The position numbers and the translations under genes are program-made. Positions 20,868 through 29,176 of a stretch of DNA of 45,324 bases are shown piece by piece (positions within the stretch are counted from its first letter, which is position 1; the number at the start of each line of letters is the position of its first letter). The notes beneath the pieces were generated by a model. The model worked only from the letters and a program-made list of their open reading frames with translations. It had not been told where the DNA came from and searched no databases. Source of the DNA: Bacteroidota bacterium (GTDB lineage: Bacteria; Bacteroidota; Bacteroidia; NS11-12g; UBA9320); the NCBI GenBank assembly GCA_024679565.1, contig JAIBDD010000024.1, forward strand, positions 1 to 45,324, given 5' to 3'.

Positions 20868-21572
20868 CTAATTGTCTTTTGCCCCTTCTGCAATCCAAAT
20901 TCTAATCTGATCATTCGCACATTTTTCTAACGGCCCTGCAGGTGGCATGGGCTTTTTAGGCCCTTGACGACCTAAAACGTTTTCCAAATTTCCATTATCC
21001 ACTATGGCTTTTACCTGATTATAATTTGTAATCCGAACACCTCCAGATGCATTTGCTCCGGCATGACAACCGCGGCAGGTTGCATCAATGATTGGCCACA
21101 CATTCACCGAAAAAGTAACATTCGACGTATCACACTTATTGGCACATTTATTATTCTTAGCCCCTTGATTTATCCAAATTTTGATAGCATTTTTTTGCTC
21201 AGGTGTTAGACTTGCTGGTGGTGGTGGCATTATTTTGTCTGGATCTGATTCTACAATCACTTCATACAGTTCACTCCCACTTGCATCTCCAGGTTTAACA
21301 TCACCGGTACTTATAATTTTGTCATAGCTACTTAAATCTACCCCATCTTCCTGTGTTGCGGCATCATGACAACCACTCATCGCACAATTTGACGAAATAA
21401 TCGGGAGTATGTCGTTCACAAAATATACCGTATCCAGGCTACAGGTATCTGCGGAGGTAACAGCAGTTATTGTATTGTTTGGGATAATATCCTCTTCTGG
21501 TTCATGTTTGCAGCTTTCGATTCCTGCCATTACAAGAACCAATATAGCCATTAGACCAAATGCTTTCTTCAT
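20868..21572 (-). CDS. Two-domain c-type cytochrome-like lipoprotein
   Basis: This 234-residue protein has a lipoprotein signal ending GIESC (Cys21) and two repeats of the same domain. The first has Cys63-AMSG-Cys68-His69, a CX4CH motif, with Met115 in KIMPPPP as likely distal ligand. The second has a normal CRGCH (166-170) with Met209 in KPMPPAG. Each half ends with IKIWINQGA or IRIWIAEGA. The second half also carries Cys147 and Cys218, matching Cys35 and Cys112 of the next gene, so the three modules share one origin. It is the first gene of a three-gene operon ending in a DUF5777-like barrel. Confidence 0.75.
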   Translation of the reverse strand: MKKAFGLMAILVLVMAGIESCKHEPEEDIIPNNTITAVTSADTCSLDTVYFVNDILPIISSNCAMSGCHDAATQEDGVDLSSYDKIISTGDVKPGDASGSELYEVIVESDPDKIMPPPPASLTPEQKNAIKIWINQGAKNNKCANKCDTSNVTFSVNVWPIIDATCRGCHAGANASGGVRITNYNQVKAIVDNGNLENVLGRQGPKKPMPPAGPLEKCANDQIRIWIAEGAKDN

Positions 21573-21694
21573 TCTTTTTTATTTATAACGACGAATATAT
21601 ACATCTATGATTCTGCTGACATCACATATCATATCTGTTTTCTCATTAAAACATCACATTATGAATACCAAATAAGACATAATGGAGTGGGTCG

Positions 21695-22609
21695 TCAATT
21701 TCCCCAACCCGTGACAAAAAGATTTGAAGCACCCCGAATCCCACACTTTTGAACCTTGTGATACCCTTGTGCGGCAGCAAATCGGATTTCTTCTGCGGGC
21801 TGGTTATTGATCCAGGCATCCAATACATGGTCGAGCACGTAGGCCTCTGGTGCAAGTAAGTGAGCTGTCATCACCAACGGATAACCTCCTGACTTGTTTA
21901 AATAATCGACATAATAACTGTGCGATACACACGCAATGGCTACGGCATCTTTGAGGACACCGTCTATATTATAAACGGTATCAATCGACACATCCATCAA
22001 TCCATTATGCCCGTTAAATACAACCAAATCCGTTGTTGATCCGATCACAATACTCGAGTCACCAATCGCAATCGTATCGGTCTTAAGTCCTGCAAGTGTG
22101 TTGAAGTAGTCTTTAACACACGATTCCATTTGATCACCCCGGTAGGCATCGGCAACTAGAATTACATTTTGGCCAGCGTGTTTAAATACTACCCGTTCCA
22201 AAACATTGGTGCTGACATTGAAGGTTGACCCAAGTGTTTGCCATTTGCTACTCCTTTTAAAATGCGTTTTTATGCCATATCCTGCCCCCCAATACAAGTT
22301 GGTTCTCAAGTTAGTTCCATCCCCTAAACTAGCATTTACCGGCACAATACCTTGGAATTCGTTGTCGCATAAGGGTACATAAACATGAATAATTCTAAGT
22401 TCATTCCGATTACTTTTTGCTCGAAGACGTTGTTGAATAGAATCCCGCGAAAATTGATTTACCGGCACTCGTTTCACTATTCGCGTCGTATCTGCAGATT
22501 CGATTGCATGCGAATTTTTTTCGCCGATTCCGTCAGCCTGCGACGGCTGCCTGCAGTTTAAAAATCCAACAACCAAAAGAATTGTAATTATACGGGTAGC
22601 ATGTCTCAT
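21695..22609 (-). CDS. Exported protein with a caspase-like (clan CD) His/Cys arrangement
   Basis: The 304-residue protein has a hydrophobic N-terminus ending GFLNC, a possible but atypical lipobox (Cys19). I do not recognise a named family. In the C-terminal half the order is a strand NVILVADAYRG (148-158), a helix, a strand with His201 in VVFNGHNGLMD, and a strand with Cys227 in AVAIACVSHSYY. This resembles clan CD peptidases (caspases, gingipains, CHAT), where His follows one strand and Cys the next. Before it is VYVPLCDNEFQGIVPV with LGDGTN. Function is unproven; a pseudo-enzyme or other Rossmann-like fold remains possible. It is divergent from the DUF6029-like gene (84-base gap). Confidence 0.55.
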   Translation of the reverse strand: MRHATRIITILLVVGFLNCRQPSQADGIGEKNSHAIESADTTRIVKRVPVNQFSRDSIQQRLRAKSNRNELRIIHVYVPLCDNEFQGIVPVNASLGDGTNLRTNLYWGAGYGIKTHFKRSSKWQTLGSTFNVSTNVLERVVFKHAGQNVILVADAYRGDQMESCVKDYFNTLAGLKTDTIAIGDSSIVIGSTTDLVVFNGHNGLMDVSIDTVYNIDGVLKDAVAIACVSHSYYVDYLNKSGGYPLVMTAHLLAPEAYVLDHVLDAWINNQPAEEIRFAAAQGYHKVQKCGIRGASNLFVTGWGN

Positions 22610-22693
22610 ATCACCAAAACGAAAAAGCCCATTGTGTATTTTGCATTCGGGGTATATTTTGGCTTTAATTTGTAGGATAATTTCTTTGGTAAC

Positions 22694-24343
22694 ATGAACA
22701 AGGTATTTACGATTTTCTGTTTACTCGCAATAGGTTTAAGCAGCTACGGACAAGATAAAGGAGTTTTTTCAGGAAACTTCCAAAGCAATTTCTCAGTCTT
22801 TGTTCTAGACAGTTCCATTGGGGCATATGAAAGTCCGCAGTATACTAGCCAAATCAGTAGTGCTGAAGCGTGGCTATTCACAAATTATCAATTGAAAGGA
22901 TTCAATGTTTCGGCTAGATACGACCTGTTTAATAATAGCAATTTATTAAACCCTACAGGTACTTTTAGCGGACACGGGTTGGGGTTTTGGCAAATAAAAA
23001 AATCAATCGACAAGTTAACGATAACTGCCGGTTCATTTTACGATCAATTCGGATCTGGTATTGTTTTTAGAGCCTACGAAAACAGATTAATCGGTATCGA
23101 TTATGCGGTTGAAGGGGTTCATGCTAAGTATCAAATTAACAACGATTTTTTTGTTAAAGCGTTTACTGGAAATCAAAAAGGCTCGGGTGCACAAGGCAAT
23201 CGTTTCGGCACAACAGGTGAAATAGTGAAGGGTGTCAATTCAGAAAGAATTTATCGTCTTAAAAATGAAAAAGGAATTCTGATGTTAGGGGCAAGTGCCT
23301 TTAATCGAACATTGACACAAAGCTCAATGAACGATTTAATTACAGAAATAAACGGTTACGACAGTGTTTCTCACAGATTCGCACCCAAGTATAATTCATA
23401 CGCAGTTAATGGATACTTCAATTTAACCTTGAAAGACGTGAGTTTGTCTTTTGAACACAATCGAAAAGCTAAGGAAGCGGTTAGGGTACCAGAAGGTCGA
23501 TTGCAGTTGCTACCTGGAACAATAAACTATGCAACACTTAGTTATTCAAAAAAGAAATTAGGCAAGAAAAAGAAAAGTGGGTTTGGTTTTAATGCTCAAT
23601 ACCGAAGAATTGAAAATTTCCAATTGCGTACAAATCCAAATGATCTTTTGCTAGACGGTTTACTTACCTATCAACCGTCGTTAACACGACAAGCTTCTTA
23701 TAGATTATTAGCGCGTTACAATGCTCCAGCTCAAGACTACGGTGAAGAAGGTTTTCAAGCCAGCTTGGTTTGGACAATTAAGAAAGGCAAAACCCTTTAT
23801 TTAAATTATTCGAATGTTAAAAAACTTAACGGTGAGCAACTCTATAGAGAGTACTTTTTTAATTACGAACATAAATTCAGCAAAGTCTTTAAAGGGAAGA
23901 TTGGTCTTCAATCAATCTTTTACAACCAACAGATTTATGAAAGTAGAGACACGAGCTATAAGGACGTAGAAACCATAACGCCATTTTTTGAATTAACCTA
24001 TAAGCTTAGTCGTCGTAATTCATTGCGAATGGAGACGCAATATTTAATTACGGAACAAGACCTTGGTAGTTTTGTTAACGCCATTTTAGAATTGAATATG
24101 TCTCCACGGTATTCATTCTCCATATCCGATATGGTTAATGTTTCACCTGTGCGCCAGAAGGATGCCAAAGTCACTGATGATGTGGTACATTACTGGTCTG
24201 TATTTGGTAAGTACAATATTCATACAACATCATTTACACTGGCCTATGTACGCCAAGTGGCTGGTGTCAATTGTACTGGTGGTATTTGTCGAATTGAACC
24301 TGCCTTTAGTGGTGTTCGTTTTACTTTGACTACAAACTTTTAA
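22694..24343 (+). CDS. DUF6029-like outer-membrane protein
   Basis: This 549-residue protein has a signal peptide (residues 1-19, ending SSYGQ) and is otherwise rich in alternating strands ending in an aromatic residue (TLTTNF), as in outer-membrane barrels. It resembles the DUF6029 family as I remember it, for example GLGFWQIKKSIDKLTITAGS and IDYAVEGVHAKYQI. Function is unknown. It precedes lhgO by 14 bases, so the two are probably co-transcribed although unrelated in role. Confidence 0.7.
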   Translation: MNKVFTIFCLLAIGLSSYGQDKGVFSGNFQSNFSVFVLDSSIGAYESPQYTSQISSAEAWLFTNYQLKGFNVSARYDLFNNSNLLNPTGTFSGHGLGFWQIKKSIDKLTITAGSFYDQFGSGIVFRAYENRLIGIDYAVEGVHAKYQINNDFFVKAFTGNQKGSGAQGNRFGTTGEIVKGVNSERIYRLKNEKGILMLGASAFNRTLTQSSMNDLITEINGYDSVSHRFAPKYNSYAVNGYFNLTLKDVSLSFEHNRKAKEAVRVPEGRLQLLPGTINYATLSYSKKKLGKKKKSGFGFNAQYRRIENFQLRTNPNDLLLDGLLTYQPSLTRQASYRLLARYNAPAQDYGEEGFQASLVWTIKKGKTLYLNYSNVKKLNGEQLYREYFFNYEHKFSKVFKGKIGLQSIFYNQQIYESRDTSYKDVETITPFFELTYKLSRRNSLRMETQYLITEQDLGSFVNAILELNMSPRYSFSISDMVNVSPVRQKDAKVTDDVVHYWSVFGKYNIHTTSFTLAYVRQVAGVNCTGGICRIEPAFSGVRFTLTTNF

Positions 24344-24357
24344 GATCAGCTACACAC

Positions 24358-25554
24358 ATGGTTTACGATGTCGTTATAATCGGTGGTGGAATTGTTGGGC
24401 TGGCAACAGCGTATCAAATTCTGCAAGACAAACCGGATACAAAGCTTCTCATTCTTGAAAAAGAAGCAAAGGTTGCCTCCCACCAAACAGGTCACAATAG
24501 TGGTGTTATTCATTCGGGCTTGTACTACAAGCCAGGTTCTTTAAAAGCTATAAACTGCAAAACAGGATACGACTTACTCATCGCATTTGCCGACAAGCAT
24601 AATATCCCATACGATTTATGTGGTAAGGTGGTAGTGGCAACGCAAGAAAGCGAATTACCTGAATTAGACAAACTGTATAAGCGCGGAATAGAAAACGGCC
24701 TTGATGGGCTTAAAATGATTGACGCTGAAGAGTTGAAGAAAATCGAACCACATGTTGCTGGAATTAAGGGAATTATTGTTCCGCAAACCGGCATAATAGA
24801 TTACACACTTGTTTCGCAGAAGTACCTTGAGCTTGTTGAAAAAAGTGGAGGTGAGATTAGATTTAATTACAAAGTAAATGGCTTTGCCAAAAGCGACGAC
24901 AAATGGGTTGTTAGAGGTAAAAACCAATTGGTTGAAAGCCAATCATTTATCAATTGTGCTGGTCTATATTCTGATAAAGTGGCTGGTTTGACCGAAACCA
25001 TGGACACCAAGATTATCCCTTTTCGAGGTGAATATTACATGCTTAAAGATTCAGCAAAACACTTAGTTAAGCACCTGATCTATCCAGTACCTGATCCAAA
25101 TTTCCCGTTCTTGGGTGTGCACTTTACACGCATGATGAATGGTCATATCGAGGCAGGACCAAATGCTGTTTTAGCTTTCAGAAGAGAAGGCTATAAAAAA
25201 CGAGACATCCATTTCGGAGAGTTGTTAGAAAGTTTAATGTGGCCAGGGTTTCAAAAAGTAGCCAAAAAGTATTGGCGCACAGGTTTGGGTGAAATGTATC
25301 GATCATTCTCTAAGAAAGCGTTTACCAAGGCTCTTCAAAAGTTGATTCCAGAAATTACAGCCGACGACTTGGTAACTGCTGAAGCTGGTGTTCGAGCACA
25401 GGCTTGCGACAAAACTGGAGGTTTGCTAGACGATTTTAAGATCATTGAAAAACACGGTGCCATTCATGTTGTGAATGCCCCAAGTCCTGCTGCCACGTCT
25501 AGTTTAGCTATAGGTAAAACTGTTGCAGAGTTGTGGTCTAACAACGCTCAATAA
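24358..25554 (+). CDS. lhgO: L-2-hydroxyglutarate oxidase
   Basis: The 398-residue flavoenzyme starts with the dinucleotide-binding motif VVIIGGGIVGLATAYQ. It has the family motif HNSGVIHSGLYYKPGS at about residues 45-60 and FRGEYYML near 222. Such enzymes (LhgO/YgaF, DAO family) oxidise L-2-hydroxyglutarate to 2-oxoglutarate and pass electrons to the quinone pool. Length matches the family. It follows the DUF6029-like gene closely. Confidence 0.9.
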   Translation: MVYDVVIIGGGIVGLATAYQILQDKPDTKLLILEKEAKVASHQTGHNSGVIHSGLYYKPGSLKAINCKTGYDLLIAFADKHNIPYDLCGKVVVATQESELPELDKLYKRGIENGLDGLKMIDAEELKKIEPHVAGIKGIIVPQTGIIDYTLVSQKYLELVEKSGGEIRFNYKVNGFAKSDDKWVVRGKNQLVESQSFINCAGLYSDKVAGLTETMDTKIIPFRGEYYMLKDSAKHLVKHLIYPVPDPNFPFLGVHFTRMMNGHIEAGPNAVLAFRREGYKKRDIHFGELLESLMWPGFQKVAKKYWRTGLGEMYRSFSKKAFTKALQKLIPEITADDLVTAEAGVRAQACDKTGGLLDDFKIIEKHGAIHVVNAPSPAATSSLAIGKTVAELWSNNAQ

Positions 25555-25565
25555 CCAATTATTTA

Positions 25566-25600
25566 TTTGCAGTTAGAATTCTGGCAAAAGGCTAACTTTG
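25566..25600 (+). promoter_or_regulatory. prfA promoter
   Basis: TTTG (25566-25569) and TAACTTTG (25593-25600) fit the Bacteroidota -33 and -7 elements with a 23-base spacer. Only 9 bases separate the -7 element from the ATG at 25610, so the leader must be very short. The element also shows that an upstream TTG in the same frame (25598) cannot be the start. Confidence 0.55.
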
Positions 25601-25609
25601 CCGCCTGTA

Positions 25610-26686
25610 ATGCTCGAGAAATTAGAATCTATATATCAGCGCTATTTACAAGTTCAAACCCAGTTGAGTGATCCCGACATTTTTAGTGATGTCAAAAGAT
25701 TCAACACCTTAAATCGCGAATACGGAGATCTAAAAGAATTGGTCGAGGTATATCACGTATACAAAAAGCTCGTAACCAATTTACAAGAAGCCAGAGACAT
25801 CTTAAAAAATGAGTCGGATCCTGAATTAAAGGAAATGGCAAAAATGGAAATTGATGAGCTTGCCGATCAGCAGGAACCAATGGAAGAAAAAATTAAATAT
25901 CTTCTTATTCCAAAAGATCCAGACGACAACAAAAATGCCATTGTAGAGATACGTTCAGGAACTGGTGGTGACGAGGCTAGCTTGTTTGCCGGTGACCTGT
26001 ATCGCATGTATGAACGGTTTTGTCAGAATCAAAAATGGAAAACCGAGGTCATAGAATTGATGGAAGGTAGTGTTGGGGGATTCAATAAAATTGTATTCGA
26101 GGTTACAGGAAAAGATGTGTACGGAACATTGAAATTTGAAAGTGGTGTTCACCGTGTACAAAGAGTTCCTGATACTGAATCACAAGGTCGTGTGCACACT
26201 AGTGCTGCAACTGTTGCTGTGCTTCCTGAAGCTGAAGAAGTGGATGTTGACCTCAACATGGGAGACGTTCGGAGAGATACGTTTAGAGCATCTGGTGCGG
26301 GTGGACAGCACGTAAACAAAACGGAATCTGCCATTCGGCTCACACACATTCCTACGGGTATTGTGGTAGAATGTCAAGATGGTCGTTCACAACATCAAAA
26401 CTACGACAAAGCCTTAACCGTACTAAGAACACGTTTATACGAAAGAGAGCTTGCCGAACACAATTCTAAAATTGCCGCCGAAAGAAAATCTTTAGTTTCT
26501 ACAGGTGATAGATCTGCCAAAATTAGAACGTACAACTTCCCTCAAAGTAGGGTGACTGACCATAGAATTGGCTTAACCCTTTATAATTTACCAGAAGTAT
26601 TAGGCGGTCAAATTCAAGACATTATCGACCAATTAAAAATGGCTGAAAACACGGAGAAACTAAAAGCAGGCGGGCTTGAAGATTAG
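25610..26686 (+). CDS. prfA: Peptide chain release factor 1
   Basis: The 358-residue factor ends translation at UAA and UAG. It carries the peptidyl-tRNA hydrolysis motif GAGGQHVNKTES near residue 230 and the stop-codon recognition tripeptide PDT within RVPDTESQGRVHTSA near 190, the PxT type specific to RF1. The start at 25610 (MLEKLESIYQRY) is preferred because a frame opening at TTG 25598 lies in the promoter. Confidence 0.95.
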   Translation: MLEKLESIYQRYLQVQTQLSDPDIFSDVKRFNTLNREYGDLKELVEVYHVYKKLVTNLQEARDILKNESDPELKEMAKMEIDELADQQEPMEEKIKYLLIPKDPDDNKNAIVEIRSGTGGDEASLFAGDLYRMYERFCQNQKWKTEVIELMEGSVGGFNKIVFEVTGKDVYGTLKFESGVHRVQRVPDTESQGRVHTSAATVAVLPEAEEVDVDLNMGDVRRDTFRASGAGGQHVNKTESAIRLTHIPTGIVVECQDGRSQHQNYDKALTVLRTRLYERELAEHNSKIAAERKSLVSTGDRSAKIRTYNFPQSRVTDHRIGLTLYNLPEVLGGQIQDIIDQLKMAENTEKLKAGGLED

Positions 26687-26747
26687 TCTGTTCATAATTT
26701 GTTTGTAGTAATAGAACTTCAACCAGCAGCACCCCTTATCATCCAAT

Positions 26748-26755
26748 TATATTTG
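26748..26755 (+). promoter_or_regulatory. Promoter -7 element of glutamine synthetase III
   Basis: TATATTTG matches TAnnTTTG exactly, 43 bases before the ATG at 26799. No good -33 TTTG is seen at the usual distance. Confidence 0.45.
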
Positions 26756-26798
26756 TTAATCAATTTCGCATACACATCATTTCAAATTGTTATAAATC

Positions 26799-28973
26799 AT
26801 GAGATTTAAAGCCCTCGAAATCGCGTTATCACGCCAACCAATTGAAGCTTCCAGAAAATTTGACTCTATTCAAGACATGTACGCTATCAATGTTTTTAAC
26901 GATGATGCAATGCAATCGCATCTCGATAAAGACACATACAAGTCGCTGAAAAAATCCGTCCACGATGGCACAAAAATCAGCCGATCTGCAGCAACACAAA
27001 TTGCGACGGGTATGAAGTCTTGGGCAATGGCGAAAGGTGTAACACATTATACGCACTGGTTTCAGCCATTAACCGGAACTACAGCTGAAAAGCATGATTC
27101 TTTTTTCGAACCTCAAGATGGACGTGCCGTTGATAAATTTAGCGGAGATTCATTAGTTCAACAAGAGCCAGATGCTTCAAGCTTACCTAGTGGTGGATTG
27201 CGAAACACTTTTGAAGCAAGAGGATATACCGCATGGGATCCTTCCTCACCTGCTTTTATTTATGAAAACACAAGTGGTAAAACACTTTGCATTCCGACTG
27301 TATTCGTATCGTATACTGGAGAGGCGCTGGATTATAAAGCACCACTATTGAAATCAATAGCGCTTTTAGATAAGGCCGCTACTGATGTGTGTAAATACTT
27401 CTACTCGGATGTGACCAAAGTTGGCGCGTCTTTAGGTGTAGAACAAGAATACTTTTTGGTGGATAAGGCACTATACAACCAACGACCAGATTTAATCATG
27501 TGTGGTCGAACACTTTTTGGTTACGCTGCTGCGAAAAACCAACAAATGGATGACCACTACTTCGGTTCTATCCCCGACCGTGTGTTTAATTACATGGTAG
27601 ATTTTGAAAACGAAGCACTCAAACTAGGTATTCCTGTGCGAACCCGTCATAATGAGGTTGCCCCAGGCCAATATGAGTGTGCCCCTCAATATGAAGAAAT
27701 AAATTTAGCAGTTGATCACAATCAATTGCTAATGGATTTGATGGATGAGGTGGCCAACCACCATGGGTTTAAAGTATTATTTCACGAAAAACCATTTGCA
27801 GGAATTAATGGAAGCGGTAAGCACAACAACTGGTCTTTGCTTACCAACACTGGCGTAAATTTATTGAGCCCAGGCAATAACCCATTGTCTAATTTAAGTT
27901 TCGTCACCTTCTTTATAAATACGATTAAAGCATTTCACGACAACGCTGATTTGTTGCGTGCAAGTATTGCTTCTGCATCAAACGACCACCGTTTAGGAGC
28001 AAATGAAGCTCCACCGGCAATCATGTCGATATTTATTGGTTCTACGCTTACCAAGATGCTTGAAGACATTGAAAACAATGTTAAAGCGACCAAAGGTTCG
28101 CCTGAAGACAAAACCATATCAATTGCTCAGATTCCTGAGATATTGTTAGACAATACAGATCGAAACCGTACTTCTCCGTTTGCCTTTACTGGAAACAAAT
28201 TTGAATTACGCGCCGTTGGGTCTTCAAAGAGTTGTGCTTCACCGATGATGGTGTTAAACGCTTCAATGTCGCATCAGCTAATACAATTTAAGAAAGATGT
28301 TGATCAACGTATAGCGGGTCAAAAAGAAAAGAAAAATGATGCCATTCTTGCCGTATTGCGCCAGTATCTAAAAGACTCAAAACGGGTTCTTTTTGAAGGA
28401 AACGGTTACGGTGATGAATGGGTAGTTGAGGCTAAAAAACGCGGTTTATCAAATTTAAGAGATACACCAGCTGCTCTCGACGCTTTCATTAGTGACCAAA
28501 CCGTTAGCATGATGAATGGACTTGGAATCTTTAAACCTCAGGAGTTAAAAGCCCGTCATCATATTGAGCTTGAAGATTACATGAAGAAGGTTCAAATCGA
28601 AGGTCGAATAATTGATGAAATGACCTATACGCATATATTGCCAGCAGCCTTGCAATATCAAAAAATGGTGGCCGACAACGTAAACTCATTAAAAGCTTCA
28701 GGTATCGGCAAAAAGCAAGTTGATGCATCTATGAGTGTACTTGAAGAAGTAAGTGAACACATCAACGCACTTAAAACAAAAGTAGACCGAATGGTTGAAG
28801 AGCGAAAAAAAGCAAACAAGCTTGACTCCATTGAGCAGCAAGCAAAGGCTTATAGTGCTAAAGTGAATAGCGAATTTGATGACATCCGGTATCACGCCGA
28901 TAAGCTTGAGCGACTGGTTGATGATTCGTTATGGTCTATTCCAAAGTATCGAGAATTACTTCACATTAAATAG
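26799..28973 (+). CDS. glnN: Glutamine synthetase type III
   Basis: This 724-residue enzyme makes glutamine from glutamate, ammonia and ATP. Its length and layout are those of GSIII, common in Bacteroidota. Visible motifs are SLGVEQEYFLVD (metal and substrate-binding strand), RHNEVAPGQYECAPQYEE, the ATP loop FAGINGSGKHNNWSL, and NRTSPFAFTGNKFELRAVGS. The C-terminal 180 residues are helical as expected. It is a single-gene transcript, with its own promoter element and a strong terminator 16 bases after the stop. Confidence 0.95.
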   Translation: MRFKALEIALSRQPIEASRKFDSIQDMYAINVFNDDAMQSHLDKDTYKSLKKSVHDGTKISRSAATQIATGMKSWAMAKGVTHYTHWFQPLTGTTAEKHDSFFEPQDGRAVDKFSGDSLVQQEPDASSLPSGGLRNTFEARGYTAWDPSSPAFIYENTSGKTLCIPTVFVSYTGEALDYKAPLLKSIALLDKAATDVCKYFYSDVTKVGASLGVEQEYFLVDKALYNQRPDLIMCGRTLFGYAAAKNQQMDDHYFGSIPDRVFNYMVDFENEALKLGIPVRTRHNEVAPGQYECAPQYEEINLAVDHNQLLMDLMDEVANHHGFKVLFHEKPFAGINGSGKHNNWSLLTNTGVNLLSPGNNPLSNLSFVTFFINTIKAFHDNADLLRASIASASNDHRLGANEAPPAIMSIFIGSTLTKMLEDIENNVKATKGSPEDKTISIAQIPEILLDNTDRNRTSPFAFTGNKFELRAVGSSKSCASPMMVLNASMSHQLIQFKKDVDQRIAGQKEKKNDAILAVLRQYLKDSKRVLFEGNGYGDEWVVEAKKRGLSNLRDTPAALDAFISDQTVSMMNGLGIFKPQELKARHHIELEDYMKKVQIEGRIIDEMTYTHILPAALQYQKMVADNVNSLKASGIGKKQVDASMSVLEEVSEHINALKTKVDRMVEERKKANKLDSIEQQAKAYSAKVNSEFDDIRYHADKLERLVDDSLWSIPKYRELLHIK

Positions 28974-28988
28974 GAATAAAGTATAGGA

Positions 28989-29018
28989 AAGCCTTCCAAA
29001 TTTGGAAGGCTTTTTTTT
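28989..29018 (+). terminator. Intrinsic terminator of glutamine synthetase
   Basis: AAGCCTTCC-AAATTT-GGAAGGCTT forms a near-perfect hairpin followed by a run of Ts, 16 bases after the glutamine synthetase stop. Confidence 0.9.
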
Positions 29019-29176
29019 ATTACACCCAACCCTTTGGTTGTCGGGGACGTCAAGCAATTGATAAAAAGTTAGTTAAAGCTAAAAAATGCACTTTGCTTTC
29101 GGCAAATTTTATTTGGAAATGGGTCGAATAATGTTGATTTTTGGCAATTAAACAATCCGATAAATACCTTCTCAGA

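Noticed and set aside
29027-29040. CAACC/GGTTG mini-hairpin after the glutamine synthetase terminator
   Set aside because: Only five pairs and no T run; easily expected by chance.
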